Source: Takakia lepidozioides (Eukaryota > Streptophyta > Takakiopsida > Takakiales > Takakiaceae). From it: DNA of 64,000 bases. Below the pieces are notes generated by a model. The model had not been told where the DNA came from. It did no database searches and was given only the letters and a program-made list of their open reading frames with translations. The stretch covers positions 79,819,171-79,883,170 of the forward strand of contig CM060732.1 of assembly GCA_030704615.1 (NCBI GenBank). Reading direction: 5' to 3'. How positions within the stretch are numbered: the first letter of the stretch is position 1; each line of letters opens with the position of its first letter. The position numbers and the translations under genes are program-made. Of this stretch, positions 12,347 through 24,400 are shown one piece after another.

Positions 12347-13364
12347 TGTAAAGCCCCATACTTGCTTACGCCTGGAAATAACCCGTTTCATCCAAAACGG
12401 TGATACACATTCATCGTATATTTTTGGCATATAAAGTCGTTAATCCGTTACAATGATGTTTAGGTTAGGGTTAGTTTAGGCTGGTGGCTTGATCCTGGCC
12501 CTTCGTTAGATCTAGGGCTGCAAGGCAGCACCATGGGCTTGGGCCTATAATGTCTCGCCACGGAGCGGGCCACTTAGGTTAGGGCTTTTGTATAAAGACG
12601 GCGCCCTAACACAAGGTCAGGGCGGTGTACTCGGGTGTTGCTGTATATGTGATTTTGGTGTACAAGTTTTTGGATGAGAGCTGCTTAGTGTCTGATTCGT
12701 GATGTCTTGATCTTCTTCACGATCTACTTTTCAGCTTACTTCACTTCTCTTCTCAGCGGATTAGTCTTAGTTTTTCGGCTGATGCCTCTTCGGACTTGGC
12801 CTCTCTAGGACTTACAACATTTTATGACATCTCACCATTTGTACTCCTTGCATGGTTTTCCTAGCCAGGGGTTTTGTCCTCGGCCCAACTTGCACGTGCC
12901 ATGTTTTCCCTTGGTAGGTTTTTCACCCAGCAGTGGAGGGTGATATAATTTCATTCTTTGTTTTTCTTCGCGGAGCTCAGGATTTTCGTGGGGGTAAAGG
13001 CTTCACAGATGTAAAGCCCCATACTTGCTTACACCTGGAAATAACCCGTTTCATCCAAAACGGCGATACACATTCATCGTATATTTTTGGCGTATAAAGC
13101 CGTTAATCCGTTACAATGATGTTTAGGTTAGGGTTAGTTTAGGTTGGTGGCTTGATCTTGGCCCTTCGTTAGATCTAGGGCTGCAAGGTAGCACCATGGG
13201 CTTGGGCATATAATGTCTCGCCACGCGGCGGGCCACTACGGTTAGGGCTTTTGTATAAAGACGGCGCCCTGACACAAGGTCATGGCGGTGTACTCGGGTG
13301 TTGTTGTATATGTGATTTTGGTGTACAAATTTTTGGATGAGAGCTCCTTAGTGTCTGATTCGTG
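12347..13364 (+). mobile_element. Small LTR-like element: two 355-base direct repeats around about 308 bases
   Basis: The segments 12347-12701 and 13010-13364 are collinear direct repeats of equal length with scattered substitutions. Both start TGTAAAGCCCC and end near GTGTCTGATTCGTG. Each carries a TATA-like TATAAAG (about 12591 and 13254), as expected of an LTR promoter. The roughly 308-base interior ends with a Gly-codon-rich and purine-rich stretch (GTGGGGGTAAAGG) next to the right repeat, which could serve as a polypurine tract. The interior holds no coding capacity. This size fits a terminal-repeat retrotransposon in miniature or a deleted copia element. I found no clear primer-binding site, no CA at the right end and no matching target duplication, so a simple tandem duplication remains possible. 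Confidence 0.55.
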
Positions 13365-14790
13365 TGTTTGATCCTCCTCTCGCGCGCTGCTTGCTCTTTC
13401 TGCTCGCCCCTTTGTTGTGCAACTTCACTTCTTGAGAGGAAATGAGTATATGCTTCAGGCTTGTTTTAAGGCTTCATAAACTCAAGAACCGATTTTTAGT
13501 TGTTCACATGAGTACTAATCACAACACATAAAGAACAAATAACCCCTATACATGATAAACATGTTACCCATAATAACCCCCATACATGACGTGGATATTG
13601 CTCACCCGATACCAAGCCCTTTCCATAATAGGCATGAGATTGTGCGGTGAGACTTCAGTTCACCTACAAGATCTTCACCCATGGATAATTTTGTAGGACG
13701 AACCTCTGAACCCTGAAACTACTTTTACATTTTGAGATATAGTTTCTCAGGGCGATTATCTCCAGATTATCAAGACGTCCAGGCTGTACTTTAAGGAACG
13801 AAATATATTCTATGCCTAAACCTATACAACAATAAAATTTGGGATATGGGATAGTTGGATGGGATAAAAGGTTTTGATTCAAGCTATATCATCAAGGGGT
13901 TTTCAAAGTGGAACCCATCGCTGCGTAGGTTTGTGGCCTCCCCCGCCGCCACCGCTATATGTTTAAGGTTTTTGGCTATATTACGTAGGGTTTCGCGTTG
14001 AGAAACCCTTGTTGAATTAGATGGTGTAACTGAATGTCACACCCTTTTGTATCGTCGTGGTGAAGCTTTTGTTTTCCATTAGAGGTGAACTATGAGGAAT
14101 AGTTTAATAATACAATGTTTATATCAATAGTTCATATGTTTTGGCTTGCAAGTGACTATTTGGAATGTATTCAATGTTTATAACATATAGATAGATTATG
14201 TACACCAACTCATTTGCCCAGTTTGGGAGCCCGACACTATGGGAAGGGCGAATCAGGGCCCAGGAGGTGCTAGCGTACAAGTAGGAGGGGGCGATGGGAC
14301 GTAGACACATGGACGGTTTTTTTTTTTTTGAATATTGCATGGGCATGGGGCGGTGGGCCCTGCCCTTCTAGATCTTTCCAGAAGCAGCAGATGAGGCGGT
14401 GGGCCTCCTTCTAGAAGGCTCCACCACGGCCCCCAAAAACTATATAAGGAGGGTAAGGGGGTTTATTAGGATTCTCCCGTGTCCCTTTGGTGGGCTTTGC
14501 AAGCAAGGCCCCCTTAGAAAATAAAAGATTGGAACCTCAACCATCAACTAATTAAAAGATCACTTACTATGCAACAACAACAATTACTCAATTACTAGCT
14601 ATTTGTACCATGTAGATGTACCACTCCCGCTTATGGTGGGTTTTTTTTTTTTTTTTTTTTTTTCCCATTTTGAAAACACGAACTTCCATGACCGGGTTTT
14701 AAATAGATAAAACGGGCCATGACCGTAAGTTGTGCTAACGTGCTCACACGATACCATGCAACCGCTCTCTTCTTTGTTGTTTGTGGTCTT
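13365..14790. other. Gene-free stretch with poly-T tracts
   Basis: No reading frame here resembles a known protein. It holds A/T-rich sequence and homopolymer T runs at about 14319-14329 and 14641-14663. The longer one sits shortly before the SINE at 14791 and may be an old retroposon tail in opposite orientation. Confidence 0.4.
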
Positions 14791-14955
14791 TGACAACCAA
14801 CATGTAGCCCAGTGGTAATGGGCACATATTACGTTGGATGTGGTTGTGGGTTCAAACCACGGTTTGGTGTGTCATGACGGTGTCCACCTTTCAGCTGGAA
14901 GGCAATAGCCCTTGTGGTGAAGCGACGCCATAAGTTATGCTCCCTTAGGGAGGCG
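14791..14955 (+). mobile_element. tRNA-derived SINE, copy 1
   Basis: An A-box-like TAGCCCAGTGGT at about 14805 and a B-box GGTTCAAACC at 14849-14858 have the spacing of an RNA polymerase III promoter derived from a tRNA. The tail (GGTGTCCACCTTTC, GGAAGGCAATAGCCC, GGTGAAGCGACGCCATAAGTTA) matches that of the copy at 35903-36213. The tRNA-like part does not have the flanking stems of a functional tRNA gene, so this is a SINE. An AT run (TATATATA) follows the 3' end. Confidence 0.7.
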
Positions 14956-15860
14956 TCATATATATATTTTTTGGTCGTCTTCACTTCCCCATTGTAGATT
15001 TCTAGTCGTTGTCAATTCCCTATGATTGTTGTGGTCCAACTATTCTCTAATGCTAAGACTTAGTTTCGTCTTGTCATCCTTGTCTTTGGTGTTTGTCGTC
15101 TTTTAATTTCGTTTTTGGTTTCTTTTTAATCTTTGTATCTCTTTTCATAGGCTCATCAGGTTTCTCCCCCTTTTTTCTTTTTAGATGCTTTGGGCATATA
15201 TTTTAGCATATCGTGTTATTTAGAGCGGAGTTTATTCAGTGTTATTTTTCTCCCTATTTCTCTAATCTGGATATTGTCATTTTGCGGCTATATGTGGTCT
15301 ACCTTCTTACCTCTTCATTGTGGTATGAGCCGGATCCATTTAGATGGATTTTAGTTGATATGTGTGGCGTGATTGTCAGAGTATCTTTGCATAGTTTCTC
15401 TATTCCCATTTGGAGTCTTTGAGTATTGTTTGGCAAAATCTGAATGTAGTGTTGCATCTTTGCTGCAGAACAATAAGAGAGGAAGGTATTGGTATTCTTT
15501 TCCATCGGATATCCCAGCCACCCTTACTCTTCTTCTCATCTTTGGGCATTCTTTTACTAAGCTTTGACTAGAACCTGATGTTTTGTTTTATCTTTGATCA
15601 GTCTCTGTCGGTTCTTCGCCGAGACATTTTATAAGAGACAACTGAGATAGATTGGGAAAAAAATGATTGTTTTTTAATAGAAAGGAGAAAAATTCTCTCA
15701 TAATGGGGGCCCTGAATGTGTCTTTATATAAGGAGAGTGTATCCCTTCCCTCTAATTCTCTCCACTCCATCTTGGAAAGAGACCTAGCCTTCTATGTTTT
15801 CTTCCCACTAGAGCTGGCTGGGACAATGCAATGGCTTCAAGGCCTGGGGCTTAGGCTTCT
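14956..15860. other. Gene-free stretch between two SINE copies
   Basis: T-rich sequence with several short open frames of fewer than 75 codons. None shows a recognisable domain or believable splice structure. I see nothing functional. Confidence 0.4.
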
Positions 15861-15932
15861 AAATGGAAGGTGGTTGTAGCCCTTTGAGATGAAGTGATAC
15901 CATATGTTACGTGTGCTTCAATAGGAGTCTTT
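15861..15932 (+). mobile_element. SINE, 5'-truncated copy 2
   Basis: Only the 3' part of the family is recognisable: GGAAGGTGGTTGTAGCCC, then GATGAAGTGATACCATATG, then GTGTGCTTCAATAGGAGTCTT. These blocks align in order with the tail of the copy at 36130-36213 (AGAAGGCAGTAGCCC, GATGAAGTGACACCATTAG, AAGAGTCTT). The promoter half is absent or too diverged, as expected of 5'-truncated retroposition. Confidence 0.55.
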
Positions 15933-16280
15933 AACTCTTTTTGCAATATTCCATTAGAACTTTATAAAAAGTTCAACGTTTGATGGGATATAATTTAATA
16001 CGGAATATAATAGGAATAATGTGATAAACTTGATGTAGGTATGCAATCTGACGATACTTTCGCCAAATTTAGGCAACATCGGCTCCTTTACCTTTGGTGA
16101 GAAAAAAAAAGGTACTGGATCAACCGGTTACTTAGCCCTCCCAAGTCCGTTATAACGTGTTTAGCGCCACTTCATTTTATGGCTATTTCATTATGAAGCA
16201 AACCATTGATTTCTGTTTGGTAGTTAATCATAATTAATATTTAGAAATGCGGTAACATATACATTGAATATGTGAAGGAA

Positions 16281-16306
16281 CAAAAGAAAGAAAGAAAGAA
16301 AGAAAG
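16281..16306 (+). repeat. (GAAA)n microsatellite
   Basis: About six perfect AAAG units in a row. Around it, 15933-18060 contains no gene that I can support; it is AT-rich with several homopolymer runs (for example T runs near 16358 and 18027). Confidence 0.8.
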
Positions 16307-18074
16307 TATTATTAGAGCCGCGCAGATTTGACAAAAGAACGATTCTTAGTTTTTTCTCTTTTTTTTTTTTTCTTTCCCGGGCAGCTTAAAAATTACGGAC
16401 GATGACGTGGCTGATGATGACGTGACCTACAAAACGTGGCAACGATGATCATGTGGCTATGACACCATATTCCTGCTCTATACTAAAAACTAGTCTCCGA
16501 CCTTCAGTCGTCACTAGAATTTCCTACTTGGTGCCTTTTTCCACTCCAAATAATGACTAGCTCTGAGAAGTTAAGTGAGGTTATCCACCTACCAACATTC
16601 ATTTGCAAACAATGATCGTACACGTGGATGCCCACTTTGCCCCTACGTTATCTCTCCAATTTTTTCAGGAATTTTCACCATTGAATTTGGGAGAGTATAA
16701 TGTTTTATTAAGAACAATGTGTTTGTGTGTTTTTTTCTTTTTGGTTAAATATGTTTTTTTTCTTTGACCAAGCAAGTTGAGGGGCTTTTGCAAAATGATT
16801 ACTCATAATATATAAGCTGTTTTGTATGTGTTTTTGGGAGGGTTGACATGACTTGACGCAACTTTCCAAAACAATCACCTTCACACTTGAAGCTTCCTTG
16901 AGAGTCCAAAGTAGGCCATCCCAAAAACCATAATAAGACTAGCATCAACTTGCACTTTTTGAGGACTGGGGTGGCCCAATCAATGTTGCCAATCAGCTCT
17001 GCGTAGCTGTTACATTCCTCTCATCTATTTTATTTATTTATTTTTTCAACGATCTTTCCTTCCTGTCAATCGAACTGAAATTTGGACTTCACCGTGAGTG
17101 AGATCGTTCTAATTCTGACATGTGGTGATTCAATGGACGTTCGCTTCTTTCTGCCCTGTATATATCGCTAGTGACTTTGAAATTTCAGCTTCACTTTCTT
17201 GCCAACAGTTCCATTATGATCAGACTAGAGATTGAACCAAATCCCTGGCAATTGGGAAAGATCTCAGATCGTAGATCATGACAGTCATCACTGTATGTCG
17301 CTGGCTCTTATTCCAACTCGGCTAAAGACCAACGAGTACTTTATATACAAATCCTTCAAGTTCCAGCTATCATAGATCCCAACTAGAACTATTACACAAT
17401 CCTAGAAGTTGCACATGGTACTGGAGTACATCCAGTCCTCCCAACTGCCACACTATGCATCTGATTCTGATTCTGTGTCATTCCTCTTCCCTGCTCGTAG
17501 GCACTTCTTCGATGGCCGTCCTATCTGCCAGTCTCTGTACACAGCCAACGTCTATGAGTGCGTTCTGTCCAGGGAATAAGCTAGAAGAGAAAAATCTTTA
17601 ATCTCCTCTGTACACTTTTCTATCTTTTCATATGTAGCCATGATCTTGATCACTTGGAGCTTGCCACCACCTGCTGCTTCACATGACAGCTCCGTCTCCT
17701 CTCCAAATAGCCATCAAGTAGAGCTGAACCCTTCAACGCCCTGCCAAACCTGTTAGAGGTTTGAATTTCCAGGGACGTTATAGTAGCCCTCCTCGACCCA
17801 ATGGTTTTCTAATCACTCGACATTTAGAAAAATCCAACAGCACCTATCTCAACACATTTGAAAGGCAAAGAAAGCAAAAAAACTGTCTACCAAAAGAAAG
17901 ACAATGAGAAAAAAAAAACCTATCAAAAGAGAGGTACTTATTGGTAGGTACTAGTGTTCTTACTATCAAGTCTAGCTTGGGGAATCACTGGCAACTGTCC
18001 TTCATTTCCTTTTAAACCCTAAAACATGTTTTTTTTTTTTGTACGTGCTCCAAGGCTTAAGCAAGCTCTCCAGT

Positions 18075-18245
18075 GGCTCTCCAAATTTATTGGATTTCAA
18101 TAGTGGTATGCTGATATAGTGCTCAATAGTGGTAAGCTTGGCTCTAAGACCTTAGTGGACTTCAATAATGGTACATTGGTACAGTACTCAAATAGCGGTA
18201 TGCTAGTAAAGTGCTCAATGGTGGTGCTCAATAGCGGTTGTGGAT
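18075..18245 (+). repeat. Degenerate short tandem repeats
   Basis: A roughly 20-45 base unit built around 'TCAATAGTGGTATGCT' and 'ATAGTGCTCAATAGTGGT' recurs five to seven times with substitutions (TCAATAATGGTACATTGG, CAAATAGCGGTATGCTAG, CAATGGTGGTGCTCAATAGCGG). It is not coding. It lies just upstream of the hAT relic and may be part of an element's subterminal repeats (inference). Confidence 0.55.
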
Positions 18246-18329
18246 AGCATGAATGTGATATCTCCTGACCTTCTAGTTTTTAATGCATCAAAGCTCTTCC
18301 ATCCAAAATATTATCCAAGTAGTAAAGAG

Positions 18330-18700
18330 GCTCGTATCAATATGTCTTAGCAATGGTTGGAGAGGTTGATCTTGAAATTCGGATCAATAGAAGCTGAAAG
18401 TGATGCAAATAAAGTTGAGTTGCTTGAGTTTGTGAAAACCTTGAAACCAAATCCTTGTTTGAGGCGTGGTGATTGTGTGGAGGTACCAACAAGTGACATA
18501 CTAATTGATTACACCTCAAAACACTTGTGATTCCTAGAAGTACAACAATTTGTGAGAGGGATTTCTCGAAACAAAATGCTATCAAAAGTCATTTGCGAGC
18601 TCGCTTGAGGTTAGATACTTTGGATGCTTTGATGTGAGTGTCATTATGCGGGATCGAGTTGGAGAAGATGGATTGGAGGCGGTCTTCGAAGTGTTAATTT
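18330..18700 (+). mobile_element. hAT transposase C-terminal relic
   Basis: The frame starting at 18527 reads STTICERDFSKQN, then IKSHLRARLRLDTLDALM, a stop, then VSLCGIE. This is the characteristic hAT dimerisation block, in which a C/A-E-R-x-F-S-x-x-N-x-I-K-x-x-L-R-x-R-L-x-x-x-T-L-D-x-L-M-x-I-S pattern is usual. The internal TGA stands where an arginine codon is expected (CGA to TGA). Upstream sequence to about 18330 is in broken frames. No terminal inverted repeats or 8-base duplications could be fixed. This is a dead transposon fragment. Confidence 0.65.
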
Positions 18701-19659
18701 CATACGACATGATTGTTTGAAATGTCTATAATTAACTTTCTGCAAGCTCCATTGGACGTCTGGCTAGTTCCGAACATACCGCTCATCGTTGGATATCAAG
18801 CAGTTATGGTAAAATGAGGTACCCAAGACCTACCACCTCATGTTGACTCCCCATTTCCCACTCTTATGCAACTTTCCGATGTTGAATGAATTATGTACAT
18901 TGATGTAGAATTAATCTCCAAGTGTTTTTACCAACAGTGCAGCAATACGCAAGGGATACTAACAAAGCACGAAAGAAAGAAGAGAGAAGAAAGAAAAAAA
19001 TGGCACAAAGTAGAGCAAGAAATGTCACTCCAAGAATACGTGCCTTGTGCAGGTAGCTGACTGCCAGACACTTCTAGTCCTAAAAGCTGAAGGCTTCTGC
19101 CATTCGCCCACGGAAGGCCCAGAGAGAGCATTACACACATAACAAAGATGGAAAAGACAAAAAATAGGGTCGAGACTTCAGACCTGATTTCTGAGATCCT
19201 CCTCGAAAATGCGAAATAATTTGGTCTGCTGCAAGTGATCAGTTTCCATTTCGACTAGTAAGTGGTATTGAACAACATACATATCCTCCGATAGAGATAC
19301 AAACATACAAACATATACACACACTGCTTGACACGATTGCTGGAGTTGATATTACACACCCTGCAATCCGCCAAAGTAAAAGATTTGTAGGGATTCACCG
19401 AAAAGGACAAGTATAGATCAACACACACAACAATAACTTGGACAAAATAGAAACCTAGGTCTTGTGGGTCTTCAGCTTGTTGTGTAGCCCAGCAGTTCAA
19501 CCACTCCACACATAGAGGGAATCCAAGCCATATTGTCTATATTCCTGAGTAAGGTCAGCGGGGGCGCCCTAATTATCAAGACCTCTTTCCTGTGAATTCT
19601 AATAGGGACAATGACCAGCCCCAAGGGGATGGCAGACATGGTACATCCAGTATCTACAA

Positions 19660-19910
19660 CACATGGAAAACTCAAATGATGCACATGGATTTCAGATATA
19701 ACTTAGAACGGAGGTCAAACTTTGCAGCGGCATCGGACCACTCCCAGCCCATTACAAATGTAGAGAAGGTAAACAACAGCACAAAGGCTGACCATATCAA
19801 CAACCACAGGAGGATCAACAAGGATGTTACGTACTGTGCACAAGTTGCTAGCCTCGCACCGTCGCTCAAGTCTTCCTGCCAAGCGTTCCGCCCTTTCCTC
19901 CTTTAAGAAG
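19660..19910 (-). other. Possible exon of an unidentified membrane protein
   Basis: A minus-strand open frame of about 75 codons has a strongly hydrophobic segment (LLILLWLLIWSAFVLLFTF) followed by a soluble stretch with GWEWSDAAAKF. It looks more like a transmembrane helix than random translation. There is no ATG in frame and no convincing partner exons within a few kilobases, and I do not recognise the family. It may be a gene relic or a chance open frame. The rest of 18700-21330 contains only short frames, including an acidic one at 20726-21013 with no recognisable domain. Confidence 0.2.
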
Positions 19911-21361
19911 TCCAAAGGCCATGCTCCCCACACAAACTATACATATGGCACTCATCTCTGCTCCCAGGGGCAGGACGACGAAGGCCGACGAAGGCCAGAG
20001 TTTTGCTAACGTGAGAGCAGGGAAGAAAGGGAAGAAGCTTTCACTGGTCTCCAGCCATTTCCCAATGGCTATTACTGGTTAAGAATATATTTCACAAAAA
20101 CAAAAACAAATACAAATCAATATTTGATGCTCATTAATATCAATAGCAATGTTAACTAGTGAAGGTATATATGTGAAGTTTGGGTGTTTTCCGGTGAAGG
20201 CATATCAGGATCTTCCCCCATTTTGGCAGTGGTCTCCTCTTCAGGGAGGAGCCAACAAATATAAATTATGGTGTTAGTATCTTCCCTAGGACTAATCCTT
20301 GTGACTTCCTCCTATTACATTCTATTCTAAGTCAAATTTTATTACACCACATGATAGTTACAATGATTGGAGTGACACTCCCATCCTTGTCACCCCCTTC
20401 CTCATGATGTCATCCCATTATATCTCACCTTGGTGTTTGGTGTCACCCCTGCAATCACCCCAATCTATGTGTCCTGTGCGGATTACACTCTATCGAAAGT
20501 GGGGTGGGGAAGATTTGACATGGTAGAGACCGGAGTCGACATGCTGTCAGAGGTGCATCAAGTTCTTACATTATTCCTAGTGTCCTCCTATACCGTCCCT
20601 GCCCAACCATTCCTACATTAGGCATCTTCATGCTATAAGTTTTTTGAATTATGCACATGAAAAGAGAAAAAAATGATTTTCTTAAGAATACAAATAGAAA
20701 ATGAAAACCCAGGGCCCCTTGTCCCTTGCCAATAGACCCAGCTCGATTCTCCTCCAAGCTTGCACCCAGGAATGCTAAAGTCACTCAGGATGTACCTAAT
20801 ATCTATCTTGACCTTGGTGCAGAGGAAACTATCTGTAGATGTCTTGCAAATCTGCACATTGAAAATGAGGATATCCCTAATCTCAATGTGGTGGACGAGG
20901 TAGATGGAGAGCTCATGATGGTTAGCGAGGAGGATGAATATGATGACATTGTCAAGTCCATGAAGGGCCTTTGGAAGTTACATGGAGCTCTCGCAATAGA
21001 TTGGGATTTGTAGGAAGTTATTTTCGCACGCATATGTTTGCATTGATTTTTGTTCAATGAAACTTTCATCTTATTACAAACAACATGCCAAGAAGAGGCT
21101 TGAAAGTTTTTTGCTGGAATTTTCAGGAATTAGGCACTTTGGTCCCATAGTTTCTGTGCAATTAGGCCAAATTTTGAAAAATCCCCAAAACGTCTTATTC
21201 CAATTTGAATTAATTATCGCCTAAATGGTTGGGCAGGGACGGTACTATGGTAGTCGGACAGGTGACATCCACATGTTCAAAGGCCACCTGGCATGCTGAG
21301 TCAGCTTTTTGCTGTCGAGTGTTATATTTTAGGTTAGGGATGAAGTATTGGATGATCATCT

Positions 21362-22430
21362 GTGTGCATTGTTGTTGATGGGTCATTGAGGAGTGCAGTG
21401 ATGCAGAGTGCAGAGCAGATCAAGGTCGATTTGAGAGACGATGTTGAGGCTGCATTCGCAATGTGGCTCGTCGCAGAAAAGGCAATACACTCTATTTTTG
21501 TAGGCAACCCTGAGATTGCTGGGAGAGAGTTCACTGTGGTGAGGCAAGTTCTTGAAAGCAAGCGGAGAAGAACAATCCACGATCTGTGGAACATGGATCG
21601 CTACAGCCGCCAAGAATGCCTCATGGTTTTGAAGGGGCTAATTCTGGACAGTGCCATTCGCAGACGCAATCCTAAAACTGTGCTCGAGCTTGGTGCCTAC
21701 TGTGGGTAATGCGAATGTCATCGACCCAGCTTGAACGTCCCAACAGCATTCTTGTCAGCTTCGAGATCGAGCCAGAGCGGGTAGACATTGCTCGTTGAGT
21801 CGCTGAGCATGCCGGTGAGATTTGTATTACCCTCTTTGAAACAATATTCTACTTCATCTTTTTATCATAACTCTGGTTTTCCAAGTTTTTCCAGCACGAT
21901 CTATCTAATGTAAAGATATATCATCAAGGTTCAGCTACATCCTTGGCCCAATATCGGAACGTACCTGCGTGTGCATATCAGATTTTATTGAACGGTGCAT
22001 TTTCGGGATCAGGATCCAGAAAGTGATCAAATGATGAACCTAGGCCTAATCGGTGTGTTCACCAGACGCAACGGATATGATGTGGCAGGGTGGTCGAAGG
22101 AGTTCTGAGCACATGAAGGATAGACGAGCTAAAGCGCTTTTGGCGACAGTGGGTGAAGCCTCCTTTGATTTTGTCCTCATTGATCATACAAAGGAGTAGA
22201 CTGAGGAGACCGTGGAATCTCGATGTTAATTGAAGATATGACTACAGTACTTCGGTTTTGTGTGATACTAACTTACTCCCGATTCGCAAGAGGACCTGAC
22301 TGTCAAGCTTACAGCTGTGCAGAAGGAGCAGCTCCAGGTTAATATAGGTATTTCAGTTGTAGGCAACTCCTGTCACTACGCTAGTGTCCTTGCCCGCAAA
22401 CTTGAACCTAAATGTCAATGATTATACCAG
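21362..22430 (+). pseudogene. COMT-like O-methyltransferase pseudogene
   Basis: The plus strand shows the catechol O-methyltransferase-type Rossmann fold in pieces. First come MDRYSRQE, ILDSAIRRRNPKTVLELGAYCG (motif I, the SAM-binding glycine loop) and then a TAA. After a frame shift, QLERPNSILVSFEIEPERVDIAR runs to an in-frame TGA, followed by VAEHAG and a GT donor at about 21814. A second exon near 22091-22200 reads ALLATVGEASFDFVLIDHTKE and then TAG; the D-F-V-x-I-D-H block is the metal/substrate motif. COMT uses SAM to methylate a catechol hydroxyl with Mg2+. The stop after the glycine loop, the frame shift and the internal stops show that this copy cannot make the enzyme. COMT-type enzymes are unusual in flowering plants (general knowledge). 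Its 3' end is uncertain. Confidence 0.75.
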
Positions 22431-22439
22431 TGCACCAGA

Positions 22440-24400
22440 GCCCAAAGCCCGTACAAGCTCGTAAAGCAATCCCGCGGCGGACAGAAAGCGAGTATATCGA
22501 AATCGTCCCTCGACAGTCTCTTTTCAGAACTTCATAACATCGACCTGCAGGACAACGCAGTCTAATCCTTGTGCAAGGAAAAGCTAATAATGTGCCTCTA
22601 ATGTGCACGTATGGGTTCCTCCAATATTGCGGTTTAATGTACACTTCAGAACGCCGCAGTATTTGGCCGGCCCATAGGTCATCGCTAGAAAGACCAGGAC
22701 CTACTTACAGGTCATGCAACCAACTGATGTTCTCAAACTGAGTCTTGTACTAGTCTGCACTATGTCCATTTTCTCCTTGTGGGATTGTAAAACATAATTT
22801 TTTAATATACCTACTCTGGCGCACCTGGAATGCGCATGTTGTGGGAAAACTCAACGGTTCCCTTTGTAACGAGCCCCTCTTTCTTTAGTAGCTCAAAAAT
22901 CAGACAAGCAAAATCTAGATGCAGCCAGCGGCACCCTTATATTTACTAATCGTCTCTTCTGGACTCAGTTCGTTCTCTTACTAAATCCATCCAGACGTTA
23001 TTTGCATAATAACTCTGGGTCTTCTCAAACAGATAAGCTCGTTCTCTGCCAGCGAGACTCTTTGATGCATTGTCAAGAGTTACTCAGGTGACCAGGCAAC
23101 CCTCCCTGGCCTCATCACGCTCTCCTGCACGACCACTCTTAAACGTTCCCTTCATCTCTCCTTACTTCACTCATCACACCCATCTCTTAATGCCCACCTC
23201 AGCAATGCATCCAAGTTATTTAGTGTTGAATCTCAAGACTGGAATCAGGCGACGAGGATCGTGAACGCTGCAGACGGGCACAAGAGACACAACGCAGGGT
23301 CAGCACTGCCGCGTCACGACATGTCACGCCTCGTTCGTTACCAAACGGACAAGGCATATACCGTCATAGCACATGCGTCATCCATAGATTCCGCTCCAAG
23401 TATCCATCCATTCAGAATCATCCAACGCTCGTCGCGCCGCGGCCACTTGCAAGTTACTTTTACCTACCCGGCGCGCTTCAGCATTATCCGGCTAAACCCT
23501 ATCCACGGCCAATAACACGCGCGGGTAAGCTGCGCTGCCCGGCTAAACGCCTGGCGACATCATCGCCTCCTCGCACACACGTGGACTCTGCCGAGGCCTG
23601 GCCCCACTCGCCAGCGTATATGCGCCAAACGATATGGGTAATTCCGCCTATTTCCTGTCGACTGCTATATATACCCAAATGTGGTCGAAGTGCCTCTTAA
23701 TGTGGCTTACATATAAAGGCCCTTCCAGTTCCAAAGTCGGCGGTGACCACCTCTCCTTTCTCTGTAACTTACCATTCTGAATTGTATGGTCGAGGAACCG
23801 TGAGAAAAATGTTGACCTGGGTCGCAGTAAAAGATCCTACCGACGACCCCACATCCTCACTGCTTCTAACTTAGTCAAAATATATCTAAGTGGAGCGACG
23901 AGAGAAGACCGTCTCAGTTTACAAGACTTCCGTCCCTTTCCTTCAAATTAAAAAATAAAAAAGATTCCGGCCGAAGCCCGCGTAACTAAGAGCCATTTAA
24001 TCGTGGGCCCAACGTCTTAAGTCGTGTATATATGGTAATAAAAAATAATTTGATATCACATGCCCCAGAATTTCTGTGCCCGAGCCTTGCTGAGTAGTGC
24101 CGTAACGAATCAGAAGATGGTTTATTTTGGCGCTTATTTTGAATTTTATATTATTTTCAAAATAATTTATTTTAAAATTTAAAGAAGTCTCGGTGGCCAA
24201 TTTTGGGTTAGGAAACGACAGCGCGAGTAGGTGGTAGTAGTAACTCTAATAACCCAGTTGGATGAGACGCTTAATTCATGCTCAGTAATAAGTGAGTTAG
24301 TAAGTGCTGAGCCAGTTGGAGCTATTTACGAGGTGGCGAGTAATTAGTGAGTGGTTAGTGGATTTGGAGGCGGTCAAAGAGACGAAGGGGAAAAGAAGGG
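22440..24400. other. Gene-free stretch, candidate retroelement debris upstream of HPM1
   Basis: No coding sequence is supported. A block near 23660-23780 has TATATATACCC, then ACATATAAAGGCCC, then a GC-rich stretch, an arrangement that could be an LTR or RNA polymerase II promoter. A/T-rich sequence at 23950-24190 follows. No repeat partner was found in the window. Confidence 0.3.

Noticed and set aside
12455-13145. TTAGGGTTAG-like telomere motif within the direct repeats
   Set aside because: Only one or two partial units occur in each repeat; it is part of the LTR-like sequence and not an interstitial telomere.
14800-14860. A tRNA gene
   Set aside because: A- and B-boxes are present but the acceptor and anticodon stems do not pair and a SINE tail follows, so this is a SINE head.
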